22,946 bases of DNA from Nitrospinae bacterium RIFCSPLOWO2_12_39_16. GTDB lineage: Bacteria; Nitrospinota; Nitrospinia; UBA9942. The number at the start of each line of letters is the position of its first letter. Within the stretch, counting starts at the first letter, position 1. The translations under genes and the position numbers were made by a program. The notes under the pieces were generated by a model. That model was given only the letters and a program-made list of their open reading frames with translations, was not told the DNA's origin and searched no databases. Positions 5,318 through 13,626 of this stretch are shown here, piece by piece. Location of the stretch: positions 1 through 22,946 of the forward strand of contig MHDO01000102.1 in the NCBI GenBank assembly GCA_001805005.1, given 5' to 3'.

Positions 5318-7895
5318 AACCTGCCTCCATCATTACAGGTTCCGGATATATAAAAATAGGTTTTATATCTTTCAATACAAATCCCCTTTTATAGAGTACG
5401 GGTCTTATAGCGGCAAGCCTTTCCAGATTCTTTTGCACCCATTCGTCATATACCTTATATTCTCTGCCAATCTGTAAACCATTCTCATATACCTTGACAG
5501 CCTTTTCATCATAGGGATACGCCTTTTCTTCCAACAGAAAGTTGTACTCCTCCAATTCTTCTTTTGTCAAATCTGCTGGTCTTTCAGATTGCAGGATAGA
5601 ATCCCTGAAATTTTCAAGTGCAGTCCCCATTGAAAAAAATATTTCAGTGAGAAGCTCTGGCACCTTATATCTTGATATATTAGAATAACTTTTAAGTATA
5701 TTATTCAGAAATTCTGTTTTCTTATTTAACGTTTTTTCAAACGGCTGTGTAATTTTTAAATCTAAATAAATATTAAGTCTTTCTTTTAAGATTAAAAGTT
5801 CTGCCTTTGCAATAAATATATTATCTGTCCGTCCACCACTCCAATCAATCAACTTATTTAGAGTTTCTATACCATTTTCTTTTTTACTTAATTTAATTTG
5901 TGAATAGCCTAATCTGTATCTCGCTTCCGCCTCTCTGTCAGGTGGTATATCATCTCTTGATAAATATTTCTTAAATATTTCTACTGCCTTATTGTATTCC
6001 TTGTTTTTTTCATATATTACACCTATTTTCATTAAGGCACTTTCACCGATATCAGAATCAGGATAAACTGTAAATGCTAAATTAAACTTTTTAATTGCCT
6101 CCTCCAGTTTACCTGCCTTTAAATATTCATCTCCAATTCTATAGCGTAGCTTTACAAGAATTTCCTGCAATTCAGGGTCTTTTGAAATAGAGAACAACTT
6201 TGAATATATATCTTCAGATGAACTAAGGTTACCCTCTAATAGATAAAGTTCAGCAATCCTCTTATAGGCATTGACAGAATCCTTTCCTTTTGTGAGGGGG
6301 ATCAGAATTTCTCTTGCCTTACCATAAGCCTTTATCTGGGCATACATATCAGATATTGTATAATGTGCCTTCCCTAGCTTGCCACTCAAAGAAAAATCTT
6401 TTCCATATGCTTCAAATATACGAACTGCTTTATTTATAACTGTCTCCCTCTCATTTTTAAACTTGTCAAATATTACTGCATAAGTCAAAAGGGAAGAATA
6501 GGCAATTTCTCCTCTCCTCAAAGCCTCCTGATAGAGTATGGCGGTCTTTTCATATTCTACAGCCGCTTCATTGTATTCACCGACATCAAACAGTGCCTCC
6601 GCAAGTAAAAGGTTTATCTCTTTATAATTTGGCATCTTTGGAAAGAGCAACAAAAAATTGCGGTAACCATCAATTGCCTTTTGCAGATGCTTCGCATTAG
6701 TCTCATTCTTTCCCTTCAGATGATAATCCTTAGATACATCAATAATTGTTTTGGAAATGAGACTATCAATCTTCTCTGAACCATTTGGATAATTCCTTTT
6801 ATACCACTCTGCTGTGTGGTTATACTGATACACCAGCATCTCCTTTTTAACAACAGCACTTCCTTTATCACTACCCCATTCATAAAGATTTGCCATCTTT
6901 TCATATATGAACGGCATATTAGGATTGTCAGAAAAATTTTTTGTCAGATAGTCATAAATATGTATAGCGCCTTCATATCTTGTCTCTTGTATAAGCCGCT
7001 CTCCGGTCTGTTCTAATACTAATGCTGTATATCCCCTCACCCCTTTAGATTGCAGATACCCTACAACATCTTCCATATTTTTAAAACGGTTTAAGCTCAT
7101 TATAAGAGAAGATACAGACTCTTCTGTTAACCCTGTCTCTTTAGACTTCCCTTCCCATGTCCTGTCTATTATTGACATGAATAAATCAGATGCGTTTTTA
7201 AAATCATCAATCTTATAATAGACCCAACCAAGCTTGTATACTGCCTTATCATAAAATACGGATTGAGGATAGTTTAATACCCTACTGTATGATTCTCTTG
7301 CCTCTCCCATCTGTCCTGTTTCAAAGTAAAACTCACCAAGTCTGAAATTAACCTCGGGCAGATAAATACTTTGAGGATAATTTCTAACAAGCCCTTCAAA
7401 TATCTTTATAGCCTCATCTCTCTCCCCCTGCTCATAAAGGGCATATCCAAGTGCATAGTGTATTGCATCTGCTCCTTTTTTATAGCGGTATTCATCCGAT
7501 AAAATTCTGAAAGTTCTTATAAGGGAGCTATAATCCTGTTTAGGCTGTCTCATCTCTCCCTTATCATGGTTAAAGCCTTGCACTACATGACCCTCTGACG
7601 CCTTTTCATATTCCTCCATCTCTTTTTTAAATAAAATATCTTTTGCCTCAAGATAGCCTTCAGTAAGCCTCAGTGTTGTATCAAGTGAAAGGTCTTTATA
7701 TCCGATAAGATTCACATATTCCTCCCACTCTTTTATTCGTTCTTTTAATAATTCCACTTCAGAAAAAGTATCTTTAAGAACAGAGGTAGATTTTTCCACT
7801 TTTTTCCCCTCTATTGTCTTGCAGGAGGAAATGAACATTACAAATAATAATAGACAAACAAAAACCTGATTATGAAAAGATTTTATAATTTTCAT
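5289..7895 (-). CDS. Large TPR-repeat lipoprotein
   Basis: 868 residues with a lipoprotein signal peptide. The hydrophobic run VFVCLLLFVMF is followed by lipobox ISSC, giving a lipidated Cys25. Most of the chain is tetratricopeptide or Sel1-like helical repeats, clear near residues 145-250 (YALGYALYEQGERDEAIKIF, VNFRLGEFYFETGQMGEAR) and 590-680 (YRIGDEYLKAGKLEEAIKKF). It is probably anchored in the outer membrane facing the periplasm and serves as a scaffold. ATG at 7895 lies 10 bp after the upstream stop with no clear SD, so translation may depend on coupling. Context and architecture resemble the TPR proteins of the Agl-Glt system, but one-to-one homology cannot be claimed from inspection. 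Confidence 0.85.
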   Translation of the reverse strand: MKIIKSFHNQVFVCLLLFVMFISSCKTIEGKKVEKSTSVLKDTFSEVELLKERIKEWEEYVNLIGYKDLSLDTTLRLTEGYLEAKDILFKKEMEEYEKASEGHVVQGFNHDKGEMRQPKQDYSSLIRTFRILSDEYRYKKGADAIHYALGYALYEQGERDEAIKIFEGLVRNYPQSIYLPEVNFRLGEFYFETGQMGEARESYSRVLNYPQSVFYDKAVYKLGWVYYKIDDFKNASDLFMSIIDRTWEGKSKETGLTEESVSSLIMSLNRFKNMEDVVGYLQSKGVRGYTALVLEQTGERLIQETRYEGAIHIYDYLTKNFSDNPNMPFIYEKMANLYEWGSDKGSAVVKKEMLVYQYNHTAEWYKRNYPNGSEKIDSLISKTIIDVSKDYHLKGKNETNAKHLQKAIDGYRNFLLLFPKMPNYKEINLLLAEALFDVGEYNEAAVEYEKTAILYQEALRRGEIAYSSLLTYAVIFDKFKNERETVINKAVRIFEAYGKDFSLSGKLGKAHYTISDMYAQIKAYGKAREILIPLTKGKDSVNAYKRIAELYLLEGNLSSSEDIYSKLFSISKDPELQEILVKLRYRIGDEYLKAGKLEEAIKKFNLAFTVYPDSDIGESALMKIGVIYEKNKEYNKAVEIFKKYLSRDDIPPDREAEARYRLGYSQIKLSKKENGIETLNKLIDWSGGRTDNIFIAKAELLILKERLNIYLDLKITQPFEKTLNKKTEFLNNILKSYSNISRYKVPELLTEIFFSMGTALENFRDSILQSERPADLTKEELEEYNFLLEEKAYPYDEKAVKVYENGLQIGREYKVYDEWVQKNLERLAAIRPVLYKRGFVLKDIKPIFIYPEPVMMEAGYAEQRYSKN
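5324..5328 (-). promoter_or_regulatory. Shine-Dalgarno GGAGG supporting the ATG at 5317
   Basis: GGAGG lies 6 bp before the ATG at 5317, inside the 3' end of the upstream gene. It is the only good ribosome binding site for the TPR lipoprotein; the internal GTG at 5209 is preceded by an A/T run. It therefore argues that the repeat-encoded N-terminal extension is really translated. Confidence 0.6.
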
Positions 7896-7905
7896 ACAAA
7901 ATTCA

Positions 7906-9879
7906 TTATTTTTTTGTAGGTTTTTGTTTGCCTTTCTCTTTTAATATCATTTCCATATTCTTATTTGCAGTATCCAATCCTGTAATAATGTCATCCTTAA
8001 AATCTGCAAGTTCATATTTAATTTTTTTAAATCTCTCTGCCACATTATTATCCAATCTATTCATGATTTCATCCAAAGCTTTATCTGTGTCTGCTATATT
8101 CCCATTGAGTCTATCTTTAATTATTTTTAGTTCTTCCAGGTCTTTCTCTCCTCTCCCTATCCTTTTTTGAAATATGGGTATAATCTTTGACAAGGTATTT
8201 TCAAATTCTATTTTATCATTCTTCTGTATCCTATCTATATCCCTTCCGATCTTTTCAACTGTCAATACTATCCTCTTTAAATCCTCAGGCTTATTATATC
8301 TATCCATTTTACTGTCTCCTACGAGGCGGAAAATAGGACATGTTACAGGCGAATTAAGGCACTCCATTGACTCCGCAGCCTCATAAATAATAGATTCAAC
8401 AATTTTTTTTTCAGTTTCAGTCATCTGACGCTTTAGTATTTTTTGCCAGTGGTCATTCAATGTTTGATTTTTGGTAATCTCAACCCCTTTTAAAGAGTCT
8501 ATTTTTTTGTTTTTATTTTCCTTGTCATTTAATGCAAGCATGGTATTTTTAATATTTTTCATATTTTTTTCTATCTTTTTCTGCATATTTTCCATCCATT
8601 TTATTGTGTTATCTATATAAATTTCTCTATCCATAATCTCATCTTTCTTTCTTAAAAAACTATTCTTCAGTATATTTAGAAGCCTATATTCCTCTATAAT
8701 ACCAGCTAAATCGGACTTACTTCTTAATATTGAGAGGTAATATTGCTCCTTATCATTTACCGATACTGAATCATTTCCAATAAAATTGTAAACATATTTT
8801 CCCCTTATTGTTTTATCACTAATTATCAGTTCCAGCCTCCTCTCTGTTTCTGAATAAACATTTGATAAAGATTGAAAATGCTCCACAGCCTCCTTAACCA
8901 TACCTGTCTTAAGATAACAATAACCTAAAACTATCTGAATCTCCTGCTCTTCTTGATTATATGGAGAGACAGGTTTTATCTCTTTAAGAATTGGAATAGC
9001 GCTTTCAAAATACCCAAGCTTAATAAGGCTCCATGCCTGTCCAACAACAGATTCCTTATAGAATTGACTTTTTGGGGATATAATTAAAAACTCATTTAAT
9101 GAATATGAGTAAGACCCCATTTCAAATAAAACCTGTCCGAGCAAGATATGAATTCTATCGGAGAGATTCTCTTTTTCTATGGCAGGATGATTGAGGATAT
9201 CTCTCAATATCTTCTCTCCCTCTTTATAATTCTGTTTCATGATTTCTATCTGGGCAATAGAAATCTTTGCATAGGGATAAAGCTTATCATTTTTTGGAAT
9301 CTTCAATAGCAGCCTTTTTGAATCAGCCAACCTGTTCAACCGTAAAAGACTGATTCCCTCAAAGAAGTTTGCAGTCCCCAGATTATCCAACTCCTTACTC
9401 AAAAACAGCCTCTCATATTCATTCATTTCATAAATAACATCCACTAACCTTACTCTCTCAGATACCTCTTTAGGAAAGGATTGAAATGAAAATATGGGAT
9501 CCTCTCTCATTTTAGACAATCTGTTTATATCTGATTGTTTGAGGAGAAGAATTGCCTTATCCTTCATTTTGGATAATGAACTATTTATGATATTGCTGCT
9601 CAATATTGATGAAGAGAAATAATCACCGGTAAGATAAAGATAGAGGGCATTTTGATACTGATATTCACTAAACGAAATAGAAATTTCTTCCATTTCTTTA
9701 CTATTAGATGAAGTCTTCAGCGATGACAGAATATCCTCTGCACTTACTATTTGCGGAAAGAACAACATAAGCCACAGTGATACAGAGATACATAGAAAGA
9801 GAAAATAACTAACCTTTCTTGACACAGATGGATACTGATTCTTTATGATTTTTATGACTTCTTTTTCTGTGCTATTCAT
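7906..9879 (-). CDS. Exported TPR/coiled-coil protein (AgmU/GltD-like position)
   Basis: 657 residues. A signal peptide is likely: YFLFLCISVSLWLMLFF (25-41) and a cleavage near VSA (47). Residues about 60-345 are degenerate TPR-like helices (AKISIAQIEIMKQNYKEGEK, IVLGYCYLKTGMVKEAVEHF). The rest is strongly charged and helical, probably coiled coil, with a Cys pair in ECLNSPVTCPIF near residue 515. Periplasmic location follows from the signal peptide. ATG at 9879 has only a weak SD. An in-frame GTG at 9825 would give a shorter, more normal n-region, and the bases around it (CCATCTGTG) match words of the CTGTG repeat family. Length and layout suit the large periplasmic component of an Agl-Glt-like complex. 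Confidence 0.8.
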   Translation of the reverse strand: MNSTEKEVIKIIKNQYPSVSRKVSYFLFLCISVSLWLMLFFPQIVSAEDILSSLKTSSNSKEMEEISISFSEYQYQNALYLYLTGDYFSSSILSSNIINSSLSKMKDKAILLLKQSDINRLSKMREDPIFSFQSFPKEVSERVRLVDVIYEMNEYERLFLSKELDNLGTANFFEGISLLRLNRLADSKRLLLKIPKNDKLYPYAKISIAQIEIMKQNYKEGEKILRDILNHPAIEKENLSDRIHILLGQVLFEMGSYSYSLNEFLIISPKSQFYKESVVGQAWSLIKLGYFESAIPILKEIKPVSPYNQEEQEIQIVLGYCYLKTGMVKEAVEHFQSLSNVYSETERRLELIISDKTIRGKYVYNFIGNDSVSVNDKEQYYLSILRSKSDLAGIIEEYRLLNILKNSFLRKKDEIMDREIYIDNTIKWMENMQKKIEKNMKNIKNTMLALNDKENKNKKIDSLKGVEITKNQTLNDHWQKILKRQMTETEKKIVESIIYEAAESMECLNSPVTCPIFRLVGDSKMDRYNKPEDLKRIVLTVEKIGRDIDRIQKNDKIEFENTLSKIIPIFQKRIGRGEKDLEELKIIKDRLNGNIADTDKALDEIMNRLDNNVAERFKKIKYELADFKDDIITGLDTANKNMEMILKEKGKQKPTKK

Positions 9880-10005
9880 AGCTTATCAGTATCTCTCAAT
9901 GTCTTTATTTTTAAGTCTTTCTCTGCGTTGTTGTGGTAAATCAGGTTTTACTTTATATTTCAAACCATTATAGAACACTATCTAATATTATACTTAAAAT
10001 GTTAG

Positions 10006-10560
10006 CTACTCATTAAATTCAAGTTTAGAAACTCGCAACTCTATTTTGTCTTTCCTTTTTTCAAGAGATAATTCTATATAAATATCCCTACCTCTTGGTA
10101 TATTAATGGGGATAGTCATCTCACCTCTTTGCTGTGGTTTATCTTTCTCTGCCCAGAAATATACTATCCCAAGAATACGGTTTCCCCCTGTTATCTCTCT
10201 ATTATAAAGCTGATGGCGGCCGCCCGAATCAAGTGCCTCATTTTCAAGAGGTGTATAAATATGCCCCTCTAACAATTTGTTATTATCAAGAATCTCTATT
10301 AAAGTTATCTTTATATCAATGTTTCGTTTTAGAATGGATATATTTAAAATTGTTGTGGGAAAATCCCAAATATTTTTTTCAAATTTTTTTAATGTCTCAT
10401 CAAGGGAAAGATACTCGTTATCTAATCTAATTATCAACTCCCTTATAGATTCATCTTTGTTCTGAGACTTTACCTCGGCCAAGCAATTATCACTTAAAAA
10501 AATTATTAATAAGTTTATTAAAGTTCCAATTATTACAGAAAATATTTTAATTTTCTCCAT
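10006..10560 (-). CDS. Small exported protein, first gene of the motor cluster
   Basis: 184 residues with a signal peptide (IFSVIIGTLINLLIIFL, then cleavage near CLA at about residue 28). A short helical, possibly coiled, segment (residues 30-65) is followed by a beta-rich domain: IDIKITLIEILDNNKLL, GGRHQLYNREITGGNRILGIVYFW, DIYIELSLEK. The pattern recalls small periplasmic proteins next to AgmX-type clusters in myxobacteria, sometimes mislabelled as dihydrolipoamide acetyltransferase; this is recollection, not a search. The frame opens at a TTG (10587), but ATG at 10560 is preceded by AGGAAAA at workable distance and gives a standard signal peptide. A strong promoter candidate lies 37-40 bp upstream. 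Confidence 0.72.
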   Translation of the reverse strand: MEKIKIFSVIIGTLINLLIIFLSDNCLAEVKSQNKDESIRELIIRLDNEYLSLDETLKKFEKNIWDFPTTILNISILKRNIDIKITLIEILDNNKLLEGHIYTPLENEALDSGGRHQLYNREITGGNRILGIVYFWAEKDKPQQRGEMTIPINIPRGRDIYIELSLEKRKDKIELRVSKLEFNE

Positions 10561-10603
10561 AACAAAACAATTTTCCTGACTATGCAAAATCCTTTAGTAA
10601 ATA

Positions 10604-10633
10604 ATTATATGGCATGCTACTATATTATGGCAA
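10604..10633 (-). promoter_or_regulatory. Sigma-70-like promoter of the envelope cluster (P1)
   Basis: On the minus strand TTGCCA (10633-10628) and perfect TATAAT (10609-10604) are separated by 18 bp. Only one base departs from consensus. Predicted start of transcription near 10597 leaves a leader of about 37 nt before the ATG at 10560. Confidence 0.6.
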
Positions 10634-10738
10634 GTGTAAACCTTTAGAGCCTACTCCAACTCCCCTGAACTTGATTCAGGGTCATGGGATTTGGGGAGGG
10701 CATATTAAATATTTTTTTAAATTTATGTATAATTTAGT

Positions 10739-10842
10739 GTTATTTTTGATCGCATTCTTTGAGTCAATTTTAGCCCTATTGTCCCTTTGAGTCAAGGGCT
10801 AACGGCAAAACTATAGGCAGGTTTTAACAGATCAAAAATAAC
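10739..10842. repeat. 104-bp segment with 13-bp perfect terminal inverted repeats
   Basis: Arms gttatttttgatc (10739-10751) and gatcaaaaataac (10830-10842) are perfect inverted copies. Inside are an 8-bp inverted pair ttagccct/agggctaa (10770-10777, 10795-10802) and an 11-bp direct repeat ctttgagtcaa (10757-10767, 10785-10795). The size and ends fit a small non-autonomous element or a long regulatory hairpin. No target-site duplication is obvious at the edges. Confidence 0.55.
10767..10795 (-). promoter_or_regulatory. Second sigma-70-like promoter (P2) inside the inverted-repeat segment
   Basis: TTGACT (10795-10790) and TAAAAT (10772-10767) with exactly 17 bp between, one mismatch in each box. 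The boxes overlap the hairpin ttagccct/agggctaa (10770-10777, 10795-10802). A second TTGACT at 10767-10762 comes from an 11-bp direct repeat. The leader to the first gene would be about 200 nt. Confidence 0.4.
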
Positions 10843-10892
10843 TATTACAGATACTTTTGGCAGGATTAAATCTTTTCAGTGATATCTTAAAT

Positions 10893-11342
10893 TTACTTCT
10901 TTTTCTCTGCGGTCTTTTCTTTTTTCTCTACACTCTTCTCTTCCTTTTCAACATGCTTTAACCTTCTCTTCGGCTCAGCAGATACATCCCTGTCCACAAG
11001 CTCAATTACAGCCATTTTTGCAGCATCTCCCCTTCTGACACCAATCTTGTATATCCTGGTATATCCGCCTTTTCTCTCCGCATATCTCTTTGCAATAGCA
11101 TCAAATAATTTTCTTATTATGTCTTTATCCTTAACATATTCAGCTGCACGTCTCCTTGCACTAAGTGTCCCTTTTTTGCCGAGCGTAACCATCCTGTCTG
11201 CTACCCTCCTTAGTTCTTTTGCCTTTGCAAGGGTAGTCTCTATCTTCTCGTAGCGGAGTAATGAGGTAACGATATTTCTAAATAATGCCTTTCTATGTGA
11301 AGTCGTCCTGCCTAACTTTACACCCTGTTTTAAATGACGCAT
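10893..11342 (-). CDS. rplQ: 50S ribosomal protein L17
   Basis: Large-subunit protein near the exit side of the tunnel. MRHLKQGVKLGRTTSHRKAL at the start and GGYTRIYKIGVRRGDAAKMA near residue 92 are diagnostic. The conserved fold ends near residue 119. The remaining 30 residues are an almost pure Lys/Glu tail (EKEEKSVEKKEKTAEKKK), longer than the usual 118-130 total. ATG at 11342 has SD GGAG 7 bp upstream. It is the last gene of the alpha operon, 18 bp after rpoA, as usual. Confidence 0.97.
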   Translation of the reverse strand: MRHLKQGVKLGRTTSHRKALFRNIVTSLLRYEKIETTLAKAKELRRVADRMVTLGKKGTLSARRRAAEYVKDKDIIRKLFDAIAKRYAERKGGYTRIYKIGVRRGDAAKMAVIELVDRDVSAEPKRRLKHVEKEEKSVEKKEKTAEKKK

Positions 11343-11360
11343 ATCAAATCTCCATTAATT

Positions 11361-12362
11361 TTAACTCAAAACACCAGCTGATTTAAGTTCGCTCCTGTAA
11401 TCATCTAAATTCATTCCGAGGCTCAAGCCCATCTCTGCTAAAATCTCTTTTATCTCGTTTAAAGATTTTCTCCCAAAATTTCTTGTCTTAAGCATCTCAT
11501 GGTCAGTCTTTTGAACCAGATCGGCTATTGTCTTTATATTTTCATTCTTTAGGCAGTTGTATGACCTCACTGAAAGCTCCAACTCTTCTACACTCCTCTT
11601 CAAGTTTGCAATAATCTTCTGCTTCTTTTCATCTACCTGAGGCCCCTTAACCTCAACCTCTTCTTCAAAGTTTATAAATATCTGCAGATGGTCCTTAAGT
11701 ATCTTTGCAGAGTGTGCTATTGCATCATCAGGTTTTATAGCGCCATTTGTCCATACTTCAAGGATCAACTTTTCATAATCTGTTGACCGTCCAACCCTTG
11801 TATTCTCAACAGTATAATTTACCTTTTTTATAGGGGAAAATATAGAATCAATCGGTATCATTTGTATCGGCATCCCCTCTTCTGCATTCCTCTCTGCAGG
11901 AATATATCCCCTTCCTTTTTTTACAACCATTTCAATATTCAATTTACCACCTTTATCAAGCGTAGCTATAAGGTGTTCCGGATTTAATATCTCTACATCT
12001 GCATCCGCCTTTATATCTTTTGCCCTGACCTCACCTTTTCCCTCTGCATGGATGAATATAGTCTTCGGCTGGTCAACATTGAGTTTTATCATCAACTCCT
12101 TTATATTAAGGATTATATCTGATACATCTTCCCTAACCTTGGGTATTGTTGAAAATTCATGGTATACACCATCAAACTTAACTGCCGTTATCGCTGCACC
12201 CTGTATAGAGGACAATAGATGTCTCCTGAGGGAATTCCCTATTGTTTTAGCAAATCCTCTCTCAAAAGGCTCTGTAACAAATTTTCCATAGGTATTTGTC
12301 AGCGTCTTTTTATCAGCTTCCAATCTTTTGGGTTTAATAAAACCTTGCCAGACCGTATTCAT
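11361..12362 (-). CDS. rpoA: DNA-directed RNA polymerase alpha subunit
   Basis: Alpha nucleates RNA polymerase assembly through its N-terminal domain and contacts UP elements and activators through its C-terminal domain. The 333 residues show the N-terminal dimer region (GFAKTIGNSLRRHLLSSIQG near residue 36), a flexible linker near 240, and the helix-hairpin-helix C-terminal domain (LKTRNFGRKSLNEIKEILAE near 290). Length is standard. ATG at 12362 has SD GGAGG 5 bp upstream. It is separated from rpsD by an 85-bp word palindrome, whereas the gap to rplQ is only 18 bp. Confidence 0.98.
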   Translation of the reverse strand: MNTVWQGFIKPKRLEADKKTLTNTYGKFVTEPFERGFAKTIGNSLRRHLLSSIQGAAITAVKFDGVYHEFSTIPKVREDVSDIILNIKELMIKLNVDQPKTIFIHAEGKGEVRAKDIKADADVEILNPEHLIATLDKGGKLNIEMVVKKGRGYIPAERNAEEGMPIQMIPIDSIFSPIKKVNYTVENTRVGRSTDYEKLILEVWTNGAIKPDDAIAHSAKILKDHLQIFINFEEEVEVKGPQVDEKKQKIIANLKRSVEELELSVRSYNCLKNENIKTIADLVQKTDHEMLKTRNFGRKSLNEIKEILAEMGLSLGMNLDDYRSELKSAGVLS

Positions 12363-12380
12363 GAAACCTCCTAAATATGA

Positions 12381-12454
12381 CTAACAACTTACAACCAATA
12401 ACTAACAACAAAATACAAGTTGTAAATTGTAAGCTGTTAGTTGTTAGTTATTTT
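12381..12454. repeat. Heptamer word palindrome, rpsD-rpoA gap (5+5 units)
   Basis: Five 7-bp units (CTAACAA, CTTACAA, CCAATAA, CTAACAA, CAAAATA) fill 12381-12415. After a 4-bp spacer, five units of the complementary word (TTGTAAA, TTGTAAG, CTGTTAG, TTGTTAG, TTATTTT) fill 12420-12454. Stem: ctaacaacttacaa (12381-12394) pairs with 12427-12440 at 13 of 14 positions; taactaacaac (12399-12409) pairs perfectly with 12440-12450. The rpsD stop codon (12450-12448) is inside the last unit. The SD of rpoA starts 8 bp beyond the other end. Confidence 0.88.
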
Positions 12455-13074
12455 GAGTAAAGCTCTACAATCAAGTGCTCTTGAAGAGGGACGTTTATCT
12501 CCTCCCTTGTAGGTAGATTCATCACAACACATTTCATGAATGGGGAGTCTAACTGGAGCCACGCTGGAATACCCTTTTTCTCAGTTTCTTTCAACGAATC
12601 CTTTATCACCTTAAGGTTGCGGCTTTTTTCTCTGACCTCAATAATGTCACCCTTTTTCACTATATATGACGGGATATTTACCTTGCGATTATTCACCACA
12701 ACATGATTATGCCCCACTAATTGACGTGACAGCTTCCTCGTAGGAGCAAAACCAAGCCTGTAAACTACATTATCCAGCCGTCTTTCAAGTAACTGCAAAA
12801 GAGTCTCCCCTGTAATGCCTTTTTTCTTGTCAGCAATCCTGAAATAGTTTCTAAACTGCCTCTCCATTAAACCATATATCCTTTTACCTTTCTGCTTCTC
12901 CCTCAGCTGTGTGCCATATTCAGATAATTTTGATCTGCTCTGACCATGCTGACCAGGCGCATAATTTCTTTTATCAATAGCACACTTATCCCCAAGACAC
13001 CTGCTGCCTTTAAGAAAAAGCTTTTCTCCCTCTCTCCTGCACAATCTGCAAACTGAATCTCTATACCTTGCCAA
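12448..13074 (-). CDS. rpsD: 30S ribosomal protein S4
   Basis: Primary 16S rRNA binding protein that starts 30S assembly and often represses the alpha operon. Residues 1-45 include a zinc site C9, C12, C26, C31, so this is the zinc-binding (C+) form. The S4 RNA-binding domain is near residues 94-155 (RRLDNVVYRLGFAPTRKLSRQ). Length 208 is standard. The start is TTG at 13074, giving MARYRD, with a very strong SD (AGGAGG) 5 bp away; no ATG alternative preserves the zinc motif. It is separated from both neighbours by word palindromes. Confidence 0.98.
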   Translation of the reverse strand: MARYRDSVCRLCRREGEKLFLKGSRCLGDKCAIDKRNYAPGQHGQSRSKLSEYGTQLREKQKGKRIYGLMERQFRNYFRIADKKKGITGETLLQLLERRLDNVVYRLGFAPTRKLSRQLVGHNHVVVNNRKVNIPSYIVKKGDIIEVREKSRNLKVIKDSLKETEKKGIPAWLQLDSPFMKCVVMNLPTREEINVPLQEHLIVELYSK

Positions 13075-13092
13075 TCTTACCTCCTACAAAAA

Positions 13093-13183
13093 TAAATTAA
13101 ACATTAAAATCAAATATCAAATTTTAGGAAATATTTCTAAAACTCCTTATTTTTAATTTTTACATTTTAACTTTTTTATTTTT
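13093..13183. repeat. Heptamer word array, rpsK-rpsD gap (13 units)
   Basis: The 91 bp divide into thirteen 7-bp units. The low half is A-rich (TAAATTA, AACATTA, AAATCAA, ATATCAA). The high half is T-rich and complementary in style (ATTTTTA twice, CATTTTA, ACTTTTT, TATTTTT). In the middle lies a near palindrome of TTTTAG and CTAAAA around AAATATTT (about 13122-13141, one extra G). The array ends one base short of the rpsK stop codon (13187-13185). The SD of rpsD lies just past the other end. Confidence 0.7.
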
Positions 13184-13184
13184 A

Positions 13185-13622
13185 TTATACCCTTCTCCTC
13201 TTCGGGGGACGACAACCATTATGAGGAATTGGCGTAACATCCCTTATTAGATCAATTTCAAGCCCTGTTGCCTGAAGAGCCCTTATCGCTGCCTCTCTCC
13301 CTGCGCCAGGACCCTTTACATAAACACCTATTTTTTTTACTCCAGCATCCAATGCCTTTTTAGCAGCAGATTCTGCCGCCATTTGCGCTGCAAATGGAGT
13401 CCCCTTCCTTGAGCCTTTAAAGCCAGCAGTTCCTGCACTTGACCATGCAACAACATTTCCTGTGGAATCTGTTATAGTTACAATTGTATTGTTAAATGTA
13501 GATTGAATATGTGCTACACCATTACCAACTGCTTTTTTTATCTTTTTCTTGACAGCCTTTTCTTCTTTAGGTTTCTCTTCTTTCTGGTTTCCCTGATTTT
13601 CCTGTTTTGCATTCTCCACCAT
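13185..13622 (-). CDS. rpsK: 30S ribosomal protein S11
   Basis: Platform protein of the small subunit that contacts mRNA near the E site. The diagnostic GVAHIQSTFNNTIVTITD begins near residue 35. The C-terminus (PIPHNGCRPPKRRRV) is complete. At 145 residues it is longer than the usual 125-130, owing to a charged Gln/Lys/Glu extension over the first 30 residues. ATG at 13622 has GGAGG 9 bp upstream and follows the rpsM stop by 4 bp, so the extension is well supported. It carries no repeat words. Confidence 0.98.
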   Translation of the reverse strand: MVENAKQENQGNQKEEKPKEEKAVKKKIKKAVGNGVAHIQSTFNNTIVTITDSTGNVVAWSSAGTAGFKGSRKGTPFAAQMAAESAAKKALDAGVKKIGVYVKGPGAGREAAIRALQATGLEIDLIRDVTPIPHNGCRPPKRRRV

Positions 13623-13626
13623 TTAA

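Larger units (their letters stand above)
10561..10892. other. 332-bp intergenic region between rplQ and the envelope cluster
   Basis: No convincing gene on either strand. It contains two promoter candidates reading toward the envelope cluster, a 7-bp hairpin ccctgaa (10663-10669) with ttcaggg (10675-10681), and a 104-bp segment bounded by 13-bp inverted repeats. I see no classic intrinsic terminator (stem plus T-run on the minus strand) for the ribosomal operon, so read-through from rplQ is possible. Confidence 0.7.

Noticed and set aside
9821..9832. CTGTG-like word in the N-terminus of the 657-residue exported protein, as a third repeat-altered start
   Set aside because: Only one short word (CCATCTGTG) is shared and no paired arm is visible, so chance cannot be excluded.
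10663..10681. Hairpin ccctgaa/ttcaggg considered as the terminator of the rplQ transcript
   Set aside because: No T-run follows it on the minus strand and the stem is only 7 bp. Similar sequence is common as an intergenic palindrome in other genomes.
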